Shown: in pieces, positions 52,301 to 62,373 of the stretch
Layout: every line of letters starts with the position of its first letter
Position numbering within the stretch: the first letter of the stretch is position 1
Assembly (NCBI GenBank): GCA_021463165.1
Contig: JAJTWY010000012.1
Location: forward strand, 57,524-121,523
Length of the DNA: 64,000 bases
From: Pyrinomonadaceae bacterium
GTDB taxonomy: Bacteria > Acidobacteriota > Blastocatellia > Pyrinomonadales > Pyrinomonadaceae
Direction: 5' to 3'
Position numbers and translations under genes: made by a program
Notes under the pieces: generated by a model
Databases searched by the model: none
What the model was told of the DNA's origin: nothing
The model's input: the letters and a program-made list of their open reading frames with translations, nothing else

Positions 52301-54802
52301 ATGGAAAACGATCAGCGGTTAACACCATTGCCCGGTATGAAGGCGATACAGCCTCAGAGCCATATCGATTATTCGCCGGGAAGTTATTCTCCGGGATATG
52401 AGGATACGCCCGACAGCAAGCGCTCGTTGAAGCAGTATTTTCAGGTAGTCTACAAACGATTGCCGCTGATCATCGCGATCACGGTTCTCGCCACGGCTGC
52501 GGCTGCGATCTACTCTTACCGACTGCCCTCCCAGTACCAAGCTCAGACAGGTATCATCATTGAACCCCGCAAACCGGCGCAATCCCAAAAGGACGCTGTC
52601 ACGATCAATCTTGGTGACGACGACCGATACTACAAGACGCAGTTGGAATTGCTGAAAAGCCCCGATCTGATGAAACGCGTTGTGGTCGCGCTCGGCCTCC
52701 ATCGCGACCCCAACCTCTTCGGAGATTCGAACCGCGGGTTAATGGCCGGCATTAGGTCGTTATTTTCGGGTGAAGAAAAACCCGCTGACAAGCCAAACAC
52801 CCTCCCGGTCATTTCCGATACGACAATGGCCACGGACAACAGTGTAAAGGTTCAGCTGACCCCTGAAGAAGATGCCCGGGCCTCGTCGTATGCCGCGCGG
52901 TTCGTTGTGGCTGTTGCGCCGGTCAATCAGACCAATATCGTCACCGTCGCTGTGACCACAACCGACCAGGCCCTCGCGCCGAAGGTTGCGGATAAGATCG
53001 CGCAACTCTTTATTGAGGAAAACGAACAGCGTGAGACTGGATTCACAAGGCAGGCCTATGACGAACTAGAGGAATCAATCGCAGGCCTAAAGACGACGAT
53101 CGCAGAACAGCAGGACAATTACATTAACGAGATGCGCTCTAGCTACCTTGGTATGGGTGACAAACAGGGTGAGCTGAGAGCCGGCAATCTCGAAGGCCTA
53201 TTGACCATGTGGCGAGAGGCGCAGAAAGATACCGGGCTCGCGGAAGCAAAGTATAATGCGGCACAGCGGGCAAAAGGCACCGGAGATATTCTTTCCATCA
53301 TAGAAAGCGAGACGATCCTTAAGCTTCGTGAAGAGAATATGAAGGCGCAGTACGACCATCGCAAGCGCGTCGAGGAGGTTGATAAGAAGATCGACGAAGC
53401 CGAAGAGAAACGCAAGGAATTGCTCGCAACAAAAACCGAGAACCATCGTGACGTGATTGCGATCAATGCTAAGCTCGTCGAACTTAGGGCTCAAAAAGTT
53501 CGCATCGAGGGTGATATAGGCACCAAGATGAAGGCTGAGGCCAAGAAGCTAGAACAAGACGCCGAGAGGGAAGCCCTAGCAAACCTCGGGTCTCAACTAG
53601 CGGCTGCCCGTCAGCGCGAAGCAAAACAGAAAGCGGCGTTCGAGACCGCCGCGGCACGCGCCAACATCGAGGGGGTTGCTGAGACCCGATTGACGACGCT
53701 AAAGAGTTCGCTCGATGCGAATCAGAAGCTCCTCGATAATTACACCCAGCGACAGAAAGAACTGGAGTTGACGCTCTCGATCGACCGTCCGAATAACATT
53801 AAACAGCAAGCGGCCGCCGGACCAGCCGGCCTAACCGGGCCGGATCGTAAGAGAAATATTCTTGTTGCCCTGCTGCTCTCGTTTGCGGCCGGCGTCGGGC
53901 TTGCATTTCTGCTGGATTTCCTTGACGACTCTGTCAGGACCTCGGACGACATTAGCCGTCATTTAGGTCTGCCGACCCTTGCACTTATCCCGCACTCGGC
54001 GAACACTGACAAGAAGAAACTGCTTGGTTCCGGATCAACTGGAGGTGGTGGACCTTCGACCTCGCTGATCTCACTTGATGAACGGACGTCGCCCATGGCT
54101 GAGGCGTATCGCCACTTGCGAACATCGCTGCTGTTTTCAAGCGCGGGCAAGCCACCGCAAACGATCCTTGTAACCTCATCGCAGCCGTCTGAAGGCAAGA
54201 CGACCACAGCAATAAATACTGCTATCACGCTCGCCCAAGGTGATGCGGACGTGGTCATTATCGACTGTGACCTCCGTCGTCCGAGACTGCACAGTCATTT
54301 TGGGTTGGACAATACGCGCGGCTTGACCAATTATCTTTCGGGTGACAAACAGACCGAAGGCTTGATCCGTACCTATAAAGAACTACCGAAGCTGAAGATC
54401 ATCACCAGCGGCCCGATCCCACCAAACCCGGCCGAACTGCTTAGCTCGAACGAGATGCGCAATTTGCTCACGTTCCTGTCTGGGAAGTTCAAGCATGTGA
54501 TCATCGATTCGCCGCCGGCGATCTCATTTACGGATGCCTCGATCCTTTCTACGCTGGTTGATGGCGTCGTGCTTGTCGCGATGGCGAACAAGAGTTCGAT
54601 CCACTTGATGAAGCAGTTCAAGCACCGCGTAAGCTCTATCGGAGCTCGGATCTACGGCGTTGTGCTGAATGGCATCAAAGCAAATTCGACGGAATACTAT
54701 TACTACGGGTCCGGGTACTACAATTACTATTCGCGAGCTGGTGACGACGAATCAACGCCGATGCTCGAAGATCAACAGAACGGCCCGGAGAATCGAACCT
54801 AA
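52301..54802 (+). CDS. Wzc/Wzz-type polysaccharide tyrosine autokinase
   Basis: 833 residues. A Tyr-rich cytoplasmic lead is followed by TM1 (LPLIIAITVLATAAAAIYSY, near 54-73), a Wzz-type periplasmic part with long coiled coils (about 230-510), and TM2 (ILVALLLSFAAGVGLAFLLDF, near 521-541). The BY-kinase domain has Walker A SSQPSEGKTTT near 624-634, Walker A' VVIIDCDLRRPRLH, and VIIDSPPAIS as Walker B. The C-terminal tyrosine cluster (EYYYYGSGYYNYY, about 797-809) is the autophosphorylation tail. It should set chain length and export of the polysaccharide built by the 2-25 kb locus, though it is 27 kb away. Its end overlaps the next gene by 4 bp. Confidence 0.95.
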   Translation: MENDQRLTPLPGMKAIQPQSHIDYSPGSYSPGYEDTPDSKRSLKQYFQVVYKRLPLIIAITVLATAAAAIYSYRLPSQYQAQTGIIIEPRKPAQSQKDAVTINLGDDDRYYKTQLELLKSPDLMKRVVVALGLHRDPNLFGDSNRGLMAGIRSLFSGEEKPADKPNTLPVISDTTMATDNSVKVQLTPEEDARASSYAARFVVAVAPVNQTNIVTVAVTTTDQALAPKVADKIAQLFIEENEQRETGFTRQAYDELEESIAGLKTTIAEQQDNYINEMRSSYLGMGDKQGELRAGNLEGLLTMWREAQKDTGLAEAKYNAAQRAKGTGDILSIIESETILKLREENMKAQYDHRKRVEEVDKKIDEAEEKRKELLATKTENHRDVIAINAKLVELRAQKVRIEGDIGTKMKAEAKKLEQDAEREALANLGSQLAAARQREAKQKAAFETAAARANIEGVAETRLTTLKSSLDANQKLLDNYTQRQKELELTLSIDRPNNIKQQAAAGPAGLTGPDRKRNILVALLLSFAAGVGLAFLLDFLDDSVRTSDDISRHLGLPTLALIPHSANTDKKKLLGSGSTGGGGPSTSLISLDERTSPMAEAYRHLRTSLLFSSAGKPPQTILVTSSQPSEGKTTTAINTAITLAQGDADVVIIDCDLRRPRLHSHFGLDNTRGLTNYLSGDKQTEGLIRTYKELPKLKIITSGPIPPNPAELLSSNEMRNLLTFLSGKFKHVIIDSPPAISFTDASILSTLVDGVVLVAMANKSSIHLMKQFKHRVSSIGARIYGVVLNGIKANSTEYYYYGSGYYNYYSRAGDDESTPMLEDQQNGPENRT

Positions 54803-55383
54803 CCTTCGAGGCGCCGCATTTGTCTAAGAAGGGCATCGGCGTGCTGGCGAGGGGCATTAATATTTGCCAGGACGATCTTTTCCGTATCGTCGCTTGCGTT
54901 GTCAATGGTCAGATTTCCGAAACCCAGCAGCCTCTGCATAACACTAGCGGAAACGGTCACGTCCTGAATGCGGCGGAGCGGGATGCTGCGAGTCTTTCGT
55001 GAGATAAAACCCTCGTCGATCTCCAGCTTCGATTCCGTCAATCGGTAGCTGATCATCTTCAGCCGGAAGTGAAACCAGGCGGGAATAAGAAAGAGCAGAA
55101 GGCCGAGAAGAATAGAAACGCCGATCGAGACAAACGCCCAAAGAAACATACTCGTCAAGGCTACAAGCAGTAATGCTCCGACGGCCGCCAGGACGTAACC
55201 GATCTTTACAAAAAGCAATGTGGGGCTGATCGAGAATATCTCCTTCTCTGCCGGAAGTTCAGGGCCGCCATCCTGTCGCCGCACCGCAACTTTGGTTTCT
55301 TCTTCGAACTCCAGCGCCTCGCCGCAATCGCGACAGAATTTTGCCTTGTCCGAATTATCCGCGCCACATTTTATGCAAAACAT
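54799..55383 (-). CDS. Zinc-ribbon membrane protein with bPH2 (YdbS-like) domain
   Basis: 194 residues. The N-terminal zinc ribbon is FCIKCGADNSDKAKFCRDCGEAL. Two membrane helices follow (FVKIGYVLAAVGALLLVALTS and FVSIGVSILLGLLLFLIPAWF). Then comes a bacterial PH-like domain: RLTESKLEIDEGF, KTRSIPLRRIQDVTVSASVMQRLLG and GNLTIDNASDD. Such proteins are found in many bacteria with poorly known membrane roles. It converges on the kinase gene with a 4-bp overlap. Confidence 0.85.
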   Translation of the reverse strand: MFCIKCGADNSDKAKFCRDCGEALEFEEETKVAVRRQDGGPELPAEKEIFSISPTLLFVKIGYVLAAVGALLLVALTSMFLWAFVSIGVSILLGLLLFLIPAWFHFRLKMISYRLTESKLEIDEGFISRKTRSIPLRRIQDVTVSASVMQRLLGFGNLTIDNASDDTEKIVLANINAPRQHADALLRQMRRLEG

Positions 55384-55454
55384 CTAACCCATTCTCCTCG
55401 CGAAAATCATATCCCAAAAACGCACACTTGCCACCATCCACGATCGGCAGCTAC

Positions 55455-55482
55455 AAAAAAAGCGGCCGGTGCGTCCGGCCGC
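55455..55482 (-). terminator. Intrinsic terminator of the lytic transglycosylase gene
   Basis: GCGGCCGG (55462-55469) and CCGGCCGC (55475-55482) form a perfect 8-bp GC stem with a 5-base loop. On the minus strand it is followed by seven U (A-run 55455-55461). It sits 65 bp beyond the transglycosylase stop. It is the clearest rho-independent terminator in the window. Confidence 0.88.
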
Positions 55483-55546
55483 GGATGTCTTCCGACTAGT
55501 TGGAGAAGAACGCCACGCTGTTGGTGGGAACTCTTTGGAGGTCTTG

Positions 55547-56479
55547 CTAATTGACCAATCGCATCCGCCCGTCCGAAAGCCTGACCGCCACGGCATTTTG
55601 CTGGATGGTCAGCGGAGGGGCCTCTTTTTTGATAAGTTTTGCAACCTCCTTGTTGCTTACGCGCTGAACCCTGCTTGCCGTTGACGGATCGGAGATAGCG
55701 CTATATCTGGCGGAGATACGTCGAACGTACTCCCGTGTCTCGTTGAACGGCGGAACCGAATTGCCGTATCTCATTACTGCCCCTTCGCCGGCGTTGTAGC
55801 CTGCCAGGGCGAGGGTTACATTCTGGTCGAACATATCCAGGAGCATCCGCATATATTTGACGCCACCCTCGATATTCTGTTTTGGATCGTAGATATTCGT
55901 CACTCCGAGTCGGCGGGCGGTTGCCGGCATTAACTGCATTAGGCCGCTCGCCCCCTTATGCGATGTAGCTTTGATCTTAAACCCCGATTCCTGATGCATC
56001 TGGGCATAGATCAACAGCGGGTCGATGCCGTACTTTCGGCTCGATTCGACAATGTACGAGTCGTGAAGCGGATTTCCCGTCGTAAAACCTTTCATACCGC
56101 TGACGGTTCCGGAGAGCAATGTTGCCGCCTTTGATGCTGTATAGTTTGAGATCTCGCGGTCGGCAAACCCTTCGGATACACCCATGCGGCTCGTACGTCC
56201 TTCGGGTTTACTCTTTGCACCAGGGGCTGCATTTCCCTGCGTAGTTCCCGGCATCAGAAAGCGTTTGCCGTTTATCATTCGGGTACTGCCGGTCGGCGTA
56301 ACATACGAGACAGTGCTCGCTGAAGGGAGAGTTTTTGAGGATACCGGGACGTGAGCGGGCCTTACGACCTGTACTCCCCTGGAGGTGTCAAAGTTGTCAA
56401 AGAAGCGGGGACGCTCCTGGGATATTGCGGGGATCGCGAAAAGCAGAGTGGTAAGTATTGTAAGGTGTGATCTTTTCAT
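55547..56479 (-). CDS. Lytic transglycosylase (SLT/MltC-like, GH23 type)
   Basis: 310 residues. A signal peptide (RSHLTILTTLLFAIPAISQ) is followed by about 110 low-complexity residues. The GH23 domain then has catalytic Glu164 in YAQMHQESGFKIKA, GLMQLMPATARRLGV, and NIEGGVKYMRMLLD with ALAGYNAGEGAV. It cuts peptidoglycan to make room for envelope growth or complexes. It is divergent from the MgtE-like gene by 206 bp and has its own terminator at 55455-55482. Confidence 0.93.
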   Translation of the reverse strand: MKRSHLTILTTLLFAIPAISQERPRFFDNFDTSRGVQVVRPAHVPVSSKTLPSASTVSYVTPTGSTRMINGKRFLMPGTTQGNAAPGAKSKPEGRTSRMGVSEGFADREISNYTASKAATLLSGTVSGMKGFTTGNPLHDSYIVESSRKYGIDPLLIYAQMHQESGFKIKATSHKGASGLMQLMPATARRLGVTNIYDPKQNIEGGVKYMRMLLDMFDQNVTLALAGYNAGEGAVMRYGNSVPPFNETREYVRRISARYSAISDPSTASRVQRVSNKEVAKLIKKEAPPLTIQQNAVAVRLSDGRMRLVN

Positions 56480-56685
56480 TGTGGATGAGCGTAGGCAGAC
56501 AGGTATTCATCGGAATCGAACCTTGATCTCGGTCCGTCCTTTTGACCTATTTATAGAAAATGCGCAAGATGCCAGCCTTTCCACAAATTACAAGAAAATT
56601 CAACAACGTTGTGCGGCACTGCAACAGTGGGCAGTCGCAACTAGTAAGTAGTAGAATGTTTTCACTCAGGTACGTGTGTTTTTAG

Positions 56686-57933
56686 ATGCTATACGTTTCG
56701 CAGATCCTCAATCGTCCAGTTTTTGATGCTCGCAATGAAAAGATCGCGGTCATCAACGATGTGATCGTGAAGTACGGCGAGGAAGAACATCCACCCGTGA
56801 TCGGGCTTGTTGCTCGTTACCGCCGGCGGAATTTTTTTATGCCTAGCCGAGATTTTCGCGATCTGGGAGCCCACGGAGCGCGGATGACTTCGGCGATCCT
56901 GAACCTGACGCCGTTCGAACGACGTGAAGGTGAAGTACTGTTGGGTAAGGACGTTCTCGACAACCAGTTGATAGACGTGGATGGAAAACGGGTTGTCCGC
57001 GTAAACGATGTTCAGCTGATCGATACCGGCGATGAGTGGCGGGTGACGGGCGCCGACGTTAGCTTGCAGGGTTTCGTTCGAAGGCTCATGCCTAAGGGAT
57101 TTTACGGAAGTGGTCGTCCGGTCGAAGTGATCGACTGGGCCGACGTGGGTTATCTCGCGACCGACACCGCGACCGTGACCGTGCAGTTGAAATCGTCAAA
57201 GGACAAGCTTTCACGGCTTCATCCTGTAGAGATCGCCCAACTTGCTGAATCTCTGTCGCCGATCCACCGAACTGAAGTGGTCGAATCATTAGATGACGAG
57301 ATCGCTGCCGATACGCTTGAGGAGATGTCCACCGAGGCACAGGCCCGCATTCTAGAAGAGATGGACGAGGAACGCGCCGCCGACATCCTTGAAGAAATGT
57401 CGCCCGACGACGCGGTTGATGTGCTCGACGAGATGGACGACGAAAAGTCAGAGCAGCTTTTTGCCCTGATGGAGGATGACGAAAAAGCCGATGTCGCCGA
57501 ACTAATGGCGTTCGAACACGACACCGCGGGCGGCTTGATGACGACTGAGTTTGTCGTCTTTCCAAAGGATCTGACCGTCGGCGAGACAATTCGGAGTCTC
57601 CGCGAAATGGCGGAAACGCCTAACATGATCTACTACATGTATGTTGTCGAAGAGGCAGGTTCCTGGAAGATCAGCGGGCTGATCAGCCTACGTTCGCTGA
57701 TCCTTGCCGATCCCACAAAGAAGCTCGAAGAGGTGATGCGAACTGATTTTCGTTTCGCGCACCCTTCTGAATCCGCCGAGGAGGTTGCCCAAACGATCGC
57801 CGAATACAACCTCCTCGCACTCCCGGTGATCGACGATGAAGGCGACATCGCAGGCATTATCACGGTCGATGACGCGATGGAGATCCTACTACCCAAGAAT
57901 CTGCAGCGGCGTCTTCCGAGGCTCTTTGGCTGA
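56686..57933 (+). CDS. PRC-barrel/MgtE-N/CBS protein without channel domain
   Basis: 415 residues, with no hydrophobic segment. Residues 1-150 hold two PRC-barrel-like beta units (VFDARNEKIAVINDVIVKYG; QLIDVDGKRVVRVNDVQLID). Residues 165-270 are an MgtE N-terminal superhelix (HPVEIAQLAESLSPIHRTEVVE, then repeats such as RILEEMDEERAADILEEMSP). Residues 280-400 are two CBS motifs (LTVGETIRSLREMAE; AGIITVDDAMEIL). MgtE normally continues into a five-helix Mg2+ channel, which is absent. It could sense Mg2+ or nucleotides, or act on a separate transporter. Confidence 0.87.
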   Translation: MLYVSQILNRPVFDARNEKIAVINDVIVKYGEEEHPPVIGLVARYRRRNFFMPSRDFRDLGAHGARMTSAILNLTPFERREGEVLLGKDVLDNQLIDVDGKRVVRVNDVQLIDTGDEWRVTGADVSLQGFVRRLMPKGFYGSGRPVEVIDWADVGYLATDTATVTVQLKSSKDKLSRLHPVEIAQLAESLSPIHRTEVVESLDDEIAADTLEEMSTEAQARILEEMDEERAADILEEMSPDDAVDVLDEMDDEKSEQLFALMEDDEKADVAELMAFEHDTAGGLMTTEFVVFPKDLTVGETIRSLREMAETPNMIYYMYVVEEAGSWKISGLISLRSLILADPTKKLEEVMRTDFRFAHPSESAEEVAQTIAEYNLLALPVIDDEGDIAGIITVDDAMEILLPKNLQRRLPRLFG

Positions 57934-57942
57934 TCGGTCGAG

Positions 57943-58854
57943 CTATTTGATCTTCAACACCTTGAGCAACGCCGGCATTGCCTGGAGTTGATCTCCGTGG
58001 TCGGCGCCAGTGTTTCCTGCGTATCCACGAATATGAAAGCCCTTCGCGTCTATCTCGCTCAATTGCTGCATACCCGCAGGGCCATTTCGGAGTTTGGCTG
58101 TACGTTTGAGCTTGAGAGTCGAGATCAGATAGTCGACACATTCGGTCGTGCTCGCGTAGGTGCCGGGAAAGATCTCCGAGTGTGAGATCAGAAACTTTTT
58201 ATTCCCGGCAACAGCCTCTCGGGCAAATTTGATATACGAGTCGAGGTCGTCCGCCTTGATCACGCCGCCGTCGGCGAGGCGTTTCCCTTCGGGTACGTAG
58301 CTCGCGTGAATGCCGTCGAGCAGGAGGACGTTGTCTACACTCTGGAAATTCACATCATGCCGGAGGATGGCCCGTATCGCACCGTAACCCGCCGAAAAGC
58401 CGACCAGCGTGATAGAAGACCAACTGCTTTTCGCCCCGAGCTCTCTTGTTGCTTCGTCGATCAGGTTCTGAAACATTTCAGGCTGGCTAAACGGAGTGCC
58501 GTAAACCCGCGAGCCCGAGCCGAGATTGACGGTGATAAGCGCGGCCTTCGGAAAATGCTTGGCGATGTGATACTCCATCAGCCACGACACGCCGTGAAAG
58601 TGAATGATCAGCGGAACGGGTTGGTCAGCCTTTAGCTTTGGCCCGACAAAGAGGACCGCGCCTTTTAACGTTGCAAGCTCTGTCCGATGCCCCGGGACCT
58701 CGGTCTTCTCGATCCGCGGATGCGGCCGCGTTGTATCGGTCATCGGCGAAGGATTCTGAGACGCCTGCTGGGCAAACGCACTACTCACCCCCGAACCCGC
58801 GAGCAAGACCGCGACCAAAGGCCACATCAGTTGTCGCTTTGAGCAGAGTTTCAT
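57943..58854 (-). CDS. Secreted alpha/beta-hydrolase-like protein
   Basis: 303 residues. ATG 58854 gives a signal peptide (LCSKRQLMWPLVAVLLAGSGVSSAFA). The core reads VPLIIHFHGVSWLME, with the oxyanion-side HG, and the nucleophile elbow is LVGFSAGYGAIRAIL (GxSxG). LLLDGIHASYVPEG and a late TGADHGDQLQAM, which may carry the catalytic His, complete an alpha/beta-hydrolase fold. Its substrate is unknown. It is convergent with the MgtE-like gene (9-bp gap) and 44 bp downstream of the first TPR paralogue, so it could share its transcript. Confidence 0.8.
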   Translation of the reverse strand: MKLCSKRQLMWPLVAVLLAGSGVSSAFAQQASQNPSPMTDTTRPHPRIEKTEVPGHRTELATLKGAVLFVGPKLKADQPVPLIIHFHGVSWLMEYHIAKHFPKAALITVNLGSGSRVYGTPFSQPEMFQNLIDEATRELGAKSSWSSITLVGFSAGYGAIRAILRHDVNFQSVDNVLLLDGIHASYVPEGKRLADGGVIKADDLDSYIKFAREAVAGNKKFLISHSEIFPGTYASTTECVDYLISTLKLKRTAKLRNGPAGMQQLSEIDAKGFHIRGYAGNTGADHGDQLQAMPALLKVLKIK

Positions 58855-58898
58855 CGAGCGGCATTCTCTCCGCCACACTGTGGACATTTTTTCATACG

Positions 58899-60629
58899 TC
58901 ACGCCGGTAGGTTCATCTTCCTCAGGATCTCTTTGAATCGAGGCTCGCCGTGAAGGCTCTTAAACATCACCGGCCAGCGCATGCTCGGCAGGAGTGTATT
59001 GCGGTCAGCAAACGACCGTTCGAGCCATGTGAGGGCCGCATCTTTGTCGCCCAAACCCGCATCGACCACCGCTATCTGAAACGCGACGCGTTGTCCAGAG
59101 GCATACTTGGCCTCAAGCTCTTTAAGTAGATCGCGCGCCCGTTCCTGCTGCCCGGTGATGGCATACGCGTAGGCGAGATTGCTAAGCGTGGTGTGCGACC
59201 GATTTAGCTCGACCGCCCTTTCGAGAGTTTTCACAGCGTCGTCATTTCTGCCGACAGTTAGATATGCGATACCGAGCCAATTATGTGTACCCCACCAGGA
59301 CGGGTTGAGCTCGATCGTTTTTTTCAGTACGTCGATTCCCTGGTCGGTCTCGCCTCTTGCCACATGGATTAATCCACGGTTCACCGTGATTATGCCGGAC
59401 AGAGGGTCCAGTTCCTGGGCGCGTTTTATGTCAGCGAGTCCAAGGTCACCGTTGCCCGAATCGCGGAGTCCGATAGATCGCCAGTGATAAACCGTCGGAT
59501 AGTTCGGATTAAGCTCGATCGATCTCGCGTATGCCCCCTCGCTTTCGTCCCAGTTCCATGAGTAGCGCTCCATTAAACCAACCGTCGCATACGCCTCACC
59601 AAGCGACGGGTCCAATTCACGTGCTCGCTCAGCGTACGCCCGAGCCTTTGGCAAGGTCTCCGCCGAGCCCGTGGCCGCATACTCGTCAAGAAGCACGAAT
59701 GAGTCCGCAAGACCGACGTAAGCCAGCGCATAAGAGGGGTCAAGGTCGACGGCCGCCTGAAACTCCTGGAGAGCTTTCTTAAGGTCATCACCCGTCCGCT
59801 TGTTCCATAGAAAGCGCCCGCGAAGATAGTGTTGGTACGCTTCGGAGTTCTCTGTATAGGTTTTTGCGATCTGCTGCTGCTGCGAGCCTGAGAGCTTCAA
59901 TTTTAACTGCGATGACACAACCGTAGCGATGCGCTGCTGAATGTTGACAAGAGCGGCCGTCGTGCCTTCATAGCGGTTACCCCAGAACTGCGCTCCGTTT
60001 GAGGTGTTTATCAGATCGACCTGAATACTCAACCCATCGCCCCGCTGCATCAGGCGGCCAGTCAGCACAGAGCCAACGTCAAGCTCGCGTCCGATACCCT
60101 GCGGGTCATTCTCGCGCCCGCGAAAACTGAATGCGGTGCTCCGCGCGATGACTTTTAGATCGCGTATCTTTGTGAAATTATTGATCAGCGTCTCGGCCAA
60201 GCCATCGGCTAAGTAATCGTTTTCTTTATCACCAGTCGCATTTGTAAATGGCAGCACCGCGATCGAACTGATCTGCCCTGAACTGGTATAAAAATATCGA
60301 TAGCCAAAGAAACCGCCAAGAACGATCACAGCCAGTGCAAGCGGAGCCAAGAGCAGGCGCTTGTCAAAGCCCTTGCGTTTCGAGACATCTGCAACTCCGC
60401 TCGGCAAGACAGCGGTCTGCTCGGTCGTGTGTATCTGCGCCCGAGTCGCCGCCTCGCTCGGCGATGCAGTCTCGTGCAGTATCGCCGTCTGCGGCTCATC
60501 GAACTGGCCGCCCGATGACGCCGCACGGTCTGACCTCGCCGGGCCTTCGAGCAGAGCATTGCCATCGTCGAGACAATACAGCAGCGTGTCGTCGTAATAA
60601 TCTCTTCTACATTCGGGACAGCGTTTCAT
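58899..60629 (-). CDS. Zinc-ribbon/FlgO-TolB-like/TPR membrane protein, copy 1
   Basis: 576 residues. The N-terminal zinc ribbon (KRCPECRRDYYDDTLLYCLDDG) faces the cytoplasm. A single helix follows near 92-112 (LLLAPLALAVIVLGGFFGYRYF). A TolB-N/FlgO-like domain begins ISSIAVLPFTNATGDKENDYLADGLAETLI (about 122-260). The rest is TPR (ALQEFQAAVDLDPSYALAYVGLADS; ELNPSWWGTHNWLGIAYLTVG). Such proteins are common in Acidobacteriota, often beside or fused to kinases. It is one of four tandem paralogues. Confidence 0.9.
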   Translation of the reverse strand: MKRCPECRRDYYDDTLLYCLDDGNALLEGPARSDRAASSGGQFDEPQTAILHETASPSEAATRAQIHTTEQTAVLPSGVADVSKRKGFDKRLLLAPLALAVIVLGGFFGYRYFYTSSGQISSIAVLPFTNATGDKENDYLADGLAETLINNFTKIRDLKVIARSTAFSFRGRENDPQGIGRELDVGSVLTGRLMQRGDGLSIQVDLINTSNGAQFWGNRYEGTTAALVNIQQRIATVVSSQLKLKLSGSQQQQIAKTYTENSEAYQHYLRGRFLWNKRTGDDLKKALQEFQAAVDLDPSYALAYVGLADSFVLLDEYAATGSAETLPKARAYAERARELDPSLGEAYATVGLMERYSWNWDESEGAYARSIELNPNYPTVYHWRSIGLRDSGNGDLGLADIKRAQELDPLSGIITVNRGLIHVARGETDQGIDVLKKTIELNPSWWGTHNWLGIAYLTVGRNDDAVKTLERAVELNRSHTTLSNLAYAYAITGQQERARDLLKELEAKYASGQRVAFQIAVVDAGLGDKDAALTWLERSFADRNTLLPSMRWPVMFKSLHGEPRFKEILRKMNLPA

Positions 60630-60631
60630 AG

Positions 60632-62367
60632 TTACTGGTTCGCCAGGTTTAGTTTTTTGAGCAATTCGTCAAAGCGCGGGTCGGACCTTAAAGGTTCGAG
60701 GTCGGGATCGACCTTTGCAAAGTCGAGCCACCAGGTGCCGCGTGCGTGCTCGCTATCGAGATATTGAAACGCAGTATCTTTATCGCCAAGCGCGGCATAG
60801 ATCACGGCGAACTCGTAACCGTCCATCTGGATCGTCCATTTGGCACGTTTCAGCTCGTCAATTACCTTTTCCGCCTCCGAACGACGGCCGCTGGACGCAT
60901 AGATCCGTCCTAGATTCATCAGTGGTTCGCCCGTGGCCCCGTCCATCAAGCTGGCCTTTCCCAGCATCGCGATCGCTCCTTCGCGATCACCTAGTCTTTC
61001 GATCGAGCGTGCCAAATGGGTGTGTGCGTACCAGAAGTTCGGATCGATCTCAACGGTCCTTCTAAATTGCTCGGCAGCGATCTCGTAACGGCCTGCGTAA
61101 AAATACACGAGACCAAGCATCGCGTTGTTCTCCGCCGAGAACGGTTCAAGTTCTACACCCCTCTGAGCCGCGGCAACCGCCTCATCAAAACGGCGAAGAC
61201 AAGCTAGCATTACCCCCTGGTAGGTATGGGCCAGGCTGTAATTCGGATTAAGCTCGATAGCTTTGCGAAAGCCTTTATCGGCCGTGGACCAATCCTGGTC
61301 AAACCACGCGGCCACGGTTGCAAGTGACGCGTGAGCTTCGCCGAGGTTGGGATCCAACTCGAGCGCCCTTATCGCCGCCGCTTTTCCTTTTTCGCGGCCG
61401 TCGCTTGCCGAGATATACCAGCTCGAGTAATAGCAATAGGACAGCCCGTCATAAGCAAGGGCAAAGTTAGGATCGCGGGCTATCGCCTGATTGAAGTATT
61501 CAATACCTTTGTTATATCCATCCTCCGTGAATTTTCCGGCCTCGTATCGTCCTCTTAGATAAAGCTGATACGCTACCGGATCGGCTGTAGGCTGCTTGTT
61601 CACTTTCGCGACCTCGGCACCGGATAACCTGATACTCAGTTTTGACGAAACGTCGCGGCCGATCTCGCTCTGCAATGCGACGAGATCCGCAAGCTTTCGG
61701 TCGTATTGGTCCGTCCAGATCACGTTCTCGTCGACCACGTTGATAAGCTCAAGACCAAGGGTAATCTGATCGCCATGCTTTAAAAGCCTTCCCTTCAGAA
61801 CAGCCTGCACGCCCAGCTCGCGCCCAAGCGATCTCGGATCAGCATCTTTGCCCTTATACCGAAAAACCGTCGACCTCGCCTTCACGTTAAGATTTGGTAC
61901 CTGTGACAGACTTCGGATCAGCGAATCGGTCATCCCATCCGACAGATACTCGAGTTCCGGATCGCCGCTTTCGTTTGAAAACGGCATCACGGCGATCGAG
62001 TCGATCTGCTTTGCTGGAGCGAAATATCGATAACCAAAAAATCCGCCGAGCACGATCACCACAAGCGCAGCCGGAGCCAGCAGCAGCCGTTTATCAAAGC
62101 CGATTCCTTTCGAAACCTCCGGAACGCTGTTTGGTAAGACAGCGGTCTTCTCGGTCGTGTGTATCTGCGCACGAGTCGGAGCCTCGCCCGGCGATGCTGT
62201 CTCGTGCAGGATAGAGCCGTCTGCGGCTCATCGAACTGCCCGCCCGTTGACGCCACACGGTCTGACTTTCCGCTTGCCGGGCCTTCAAGCAGCAACTTGC
62301 CGTCGTCGAGACAATACAGCAGCGTGTCGTCGTAATAATCTCTTCTACATTCCGGGCAGCGTTTCAT
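60632..62367 (-). pseudogene. Zinc-ribbon/FlgO-TolB-like/TPR membrane protein, copy 2, frameshifted
   Basis: The 5' part (from ATG 62367) encodes the same zinc ribbon as copy 1 (KRCPECRRDYYDD...YCLDDGKLLL) and SGGQFDEPQTA-like text, then leaves frame. The rest continues in another frame from about 62215 down to 60632 with HETASPGEAPTRAQIHTTE, a membrane helix VIVLGGFFGYRYF, the FlgO/TolB-like domain (IDSIAVMPFSNESGDPELEYLSDGMTD) and TPRs. Beside copy 1, this copy has 2 extra bases near 62214-62222. It is therefore either a real pseudogene, a sequencing error, or a gene restarted internally at GTG 62062. All domains after the break are intact (476 residues). Confidence 0.8.
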
Positions 62368-62373
62368 ACTTTT

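Noticed and set aside
62056..62367. A separate 103-residue zinc-ribbon gene
   Set aside because: Its second half is Arg-rich nonsense, and its first half matches the start of copy 1; it is better read as the 5' part of a frameshifted gene.
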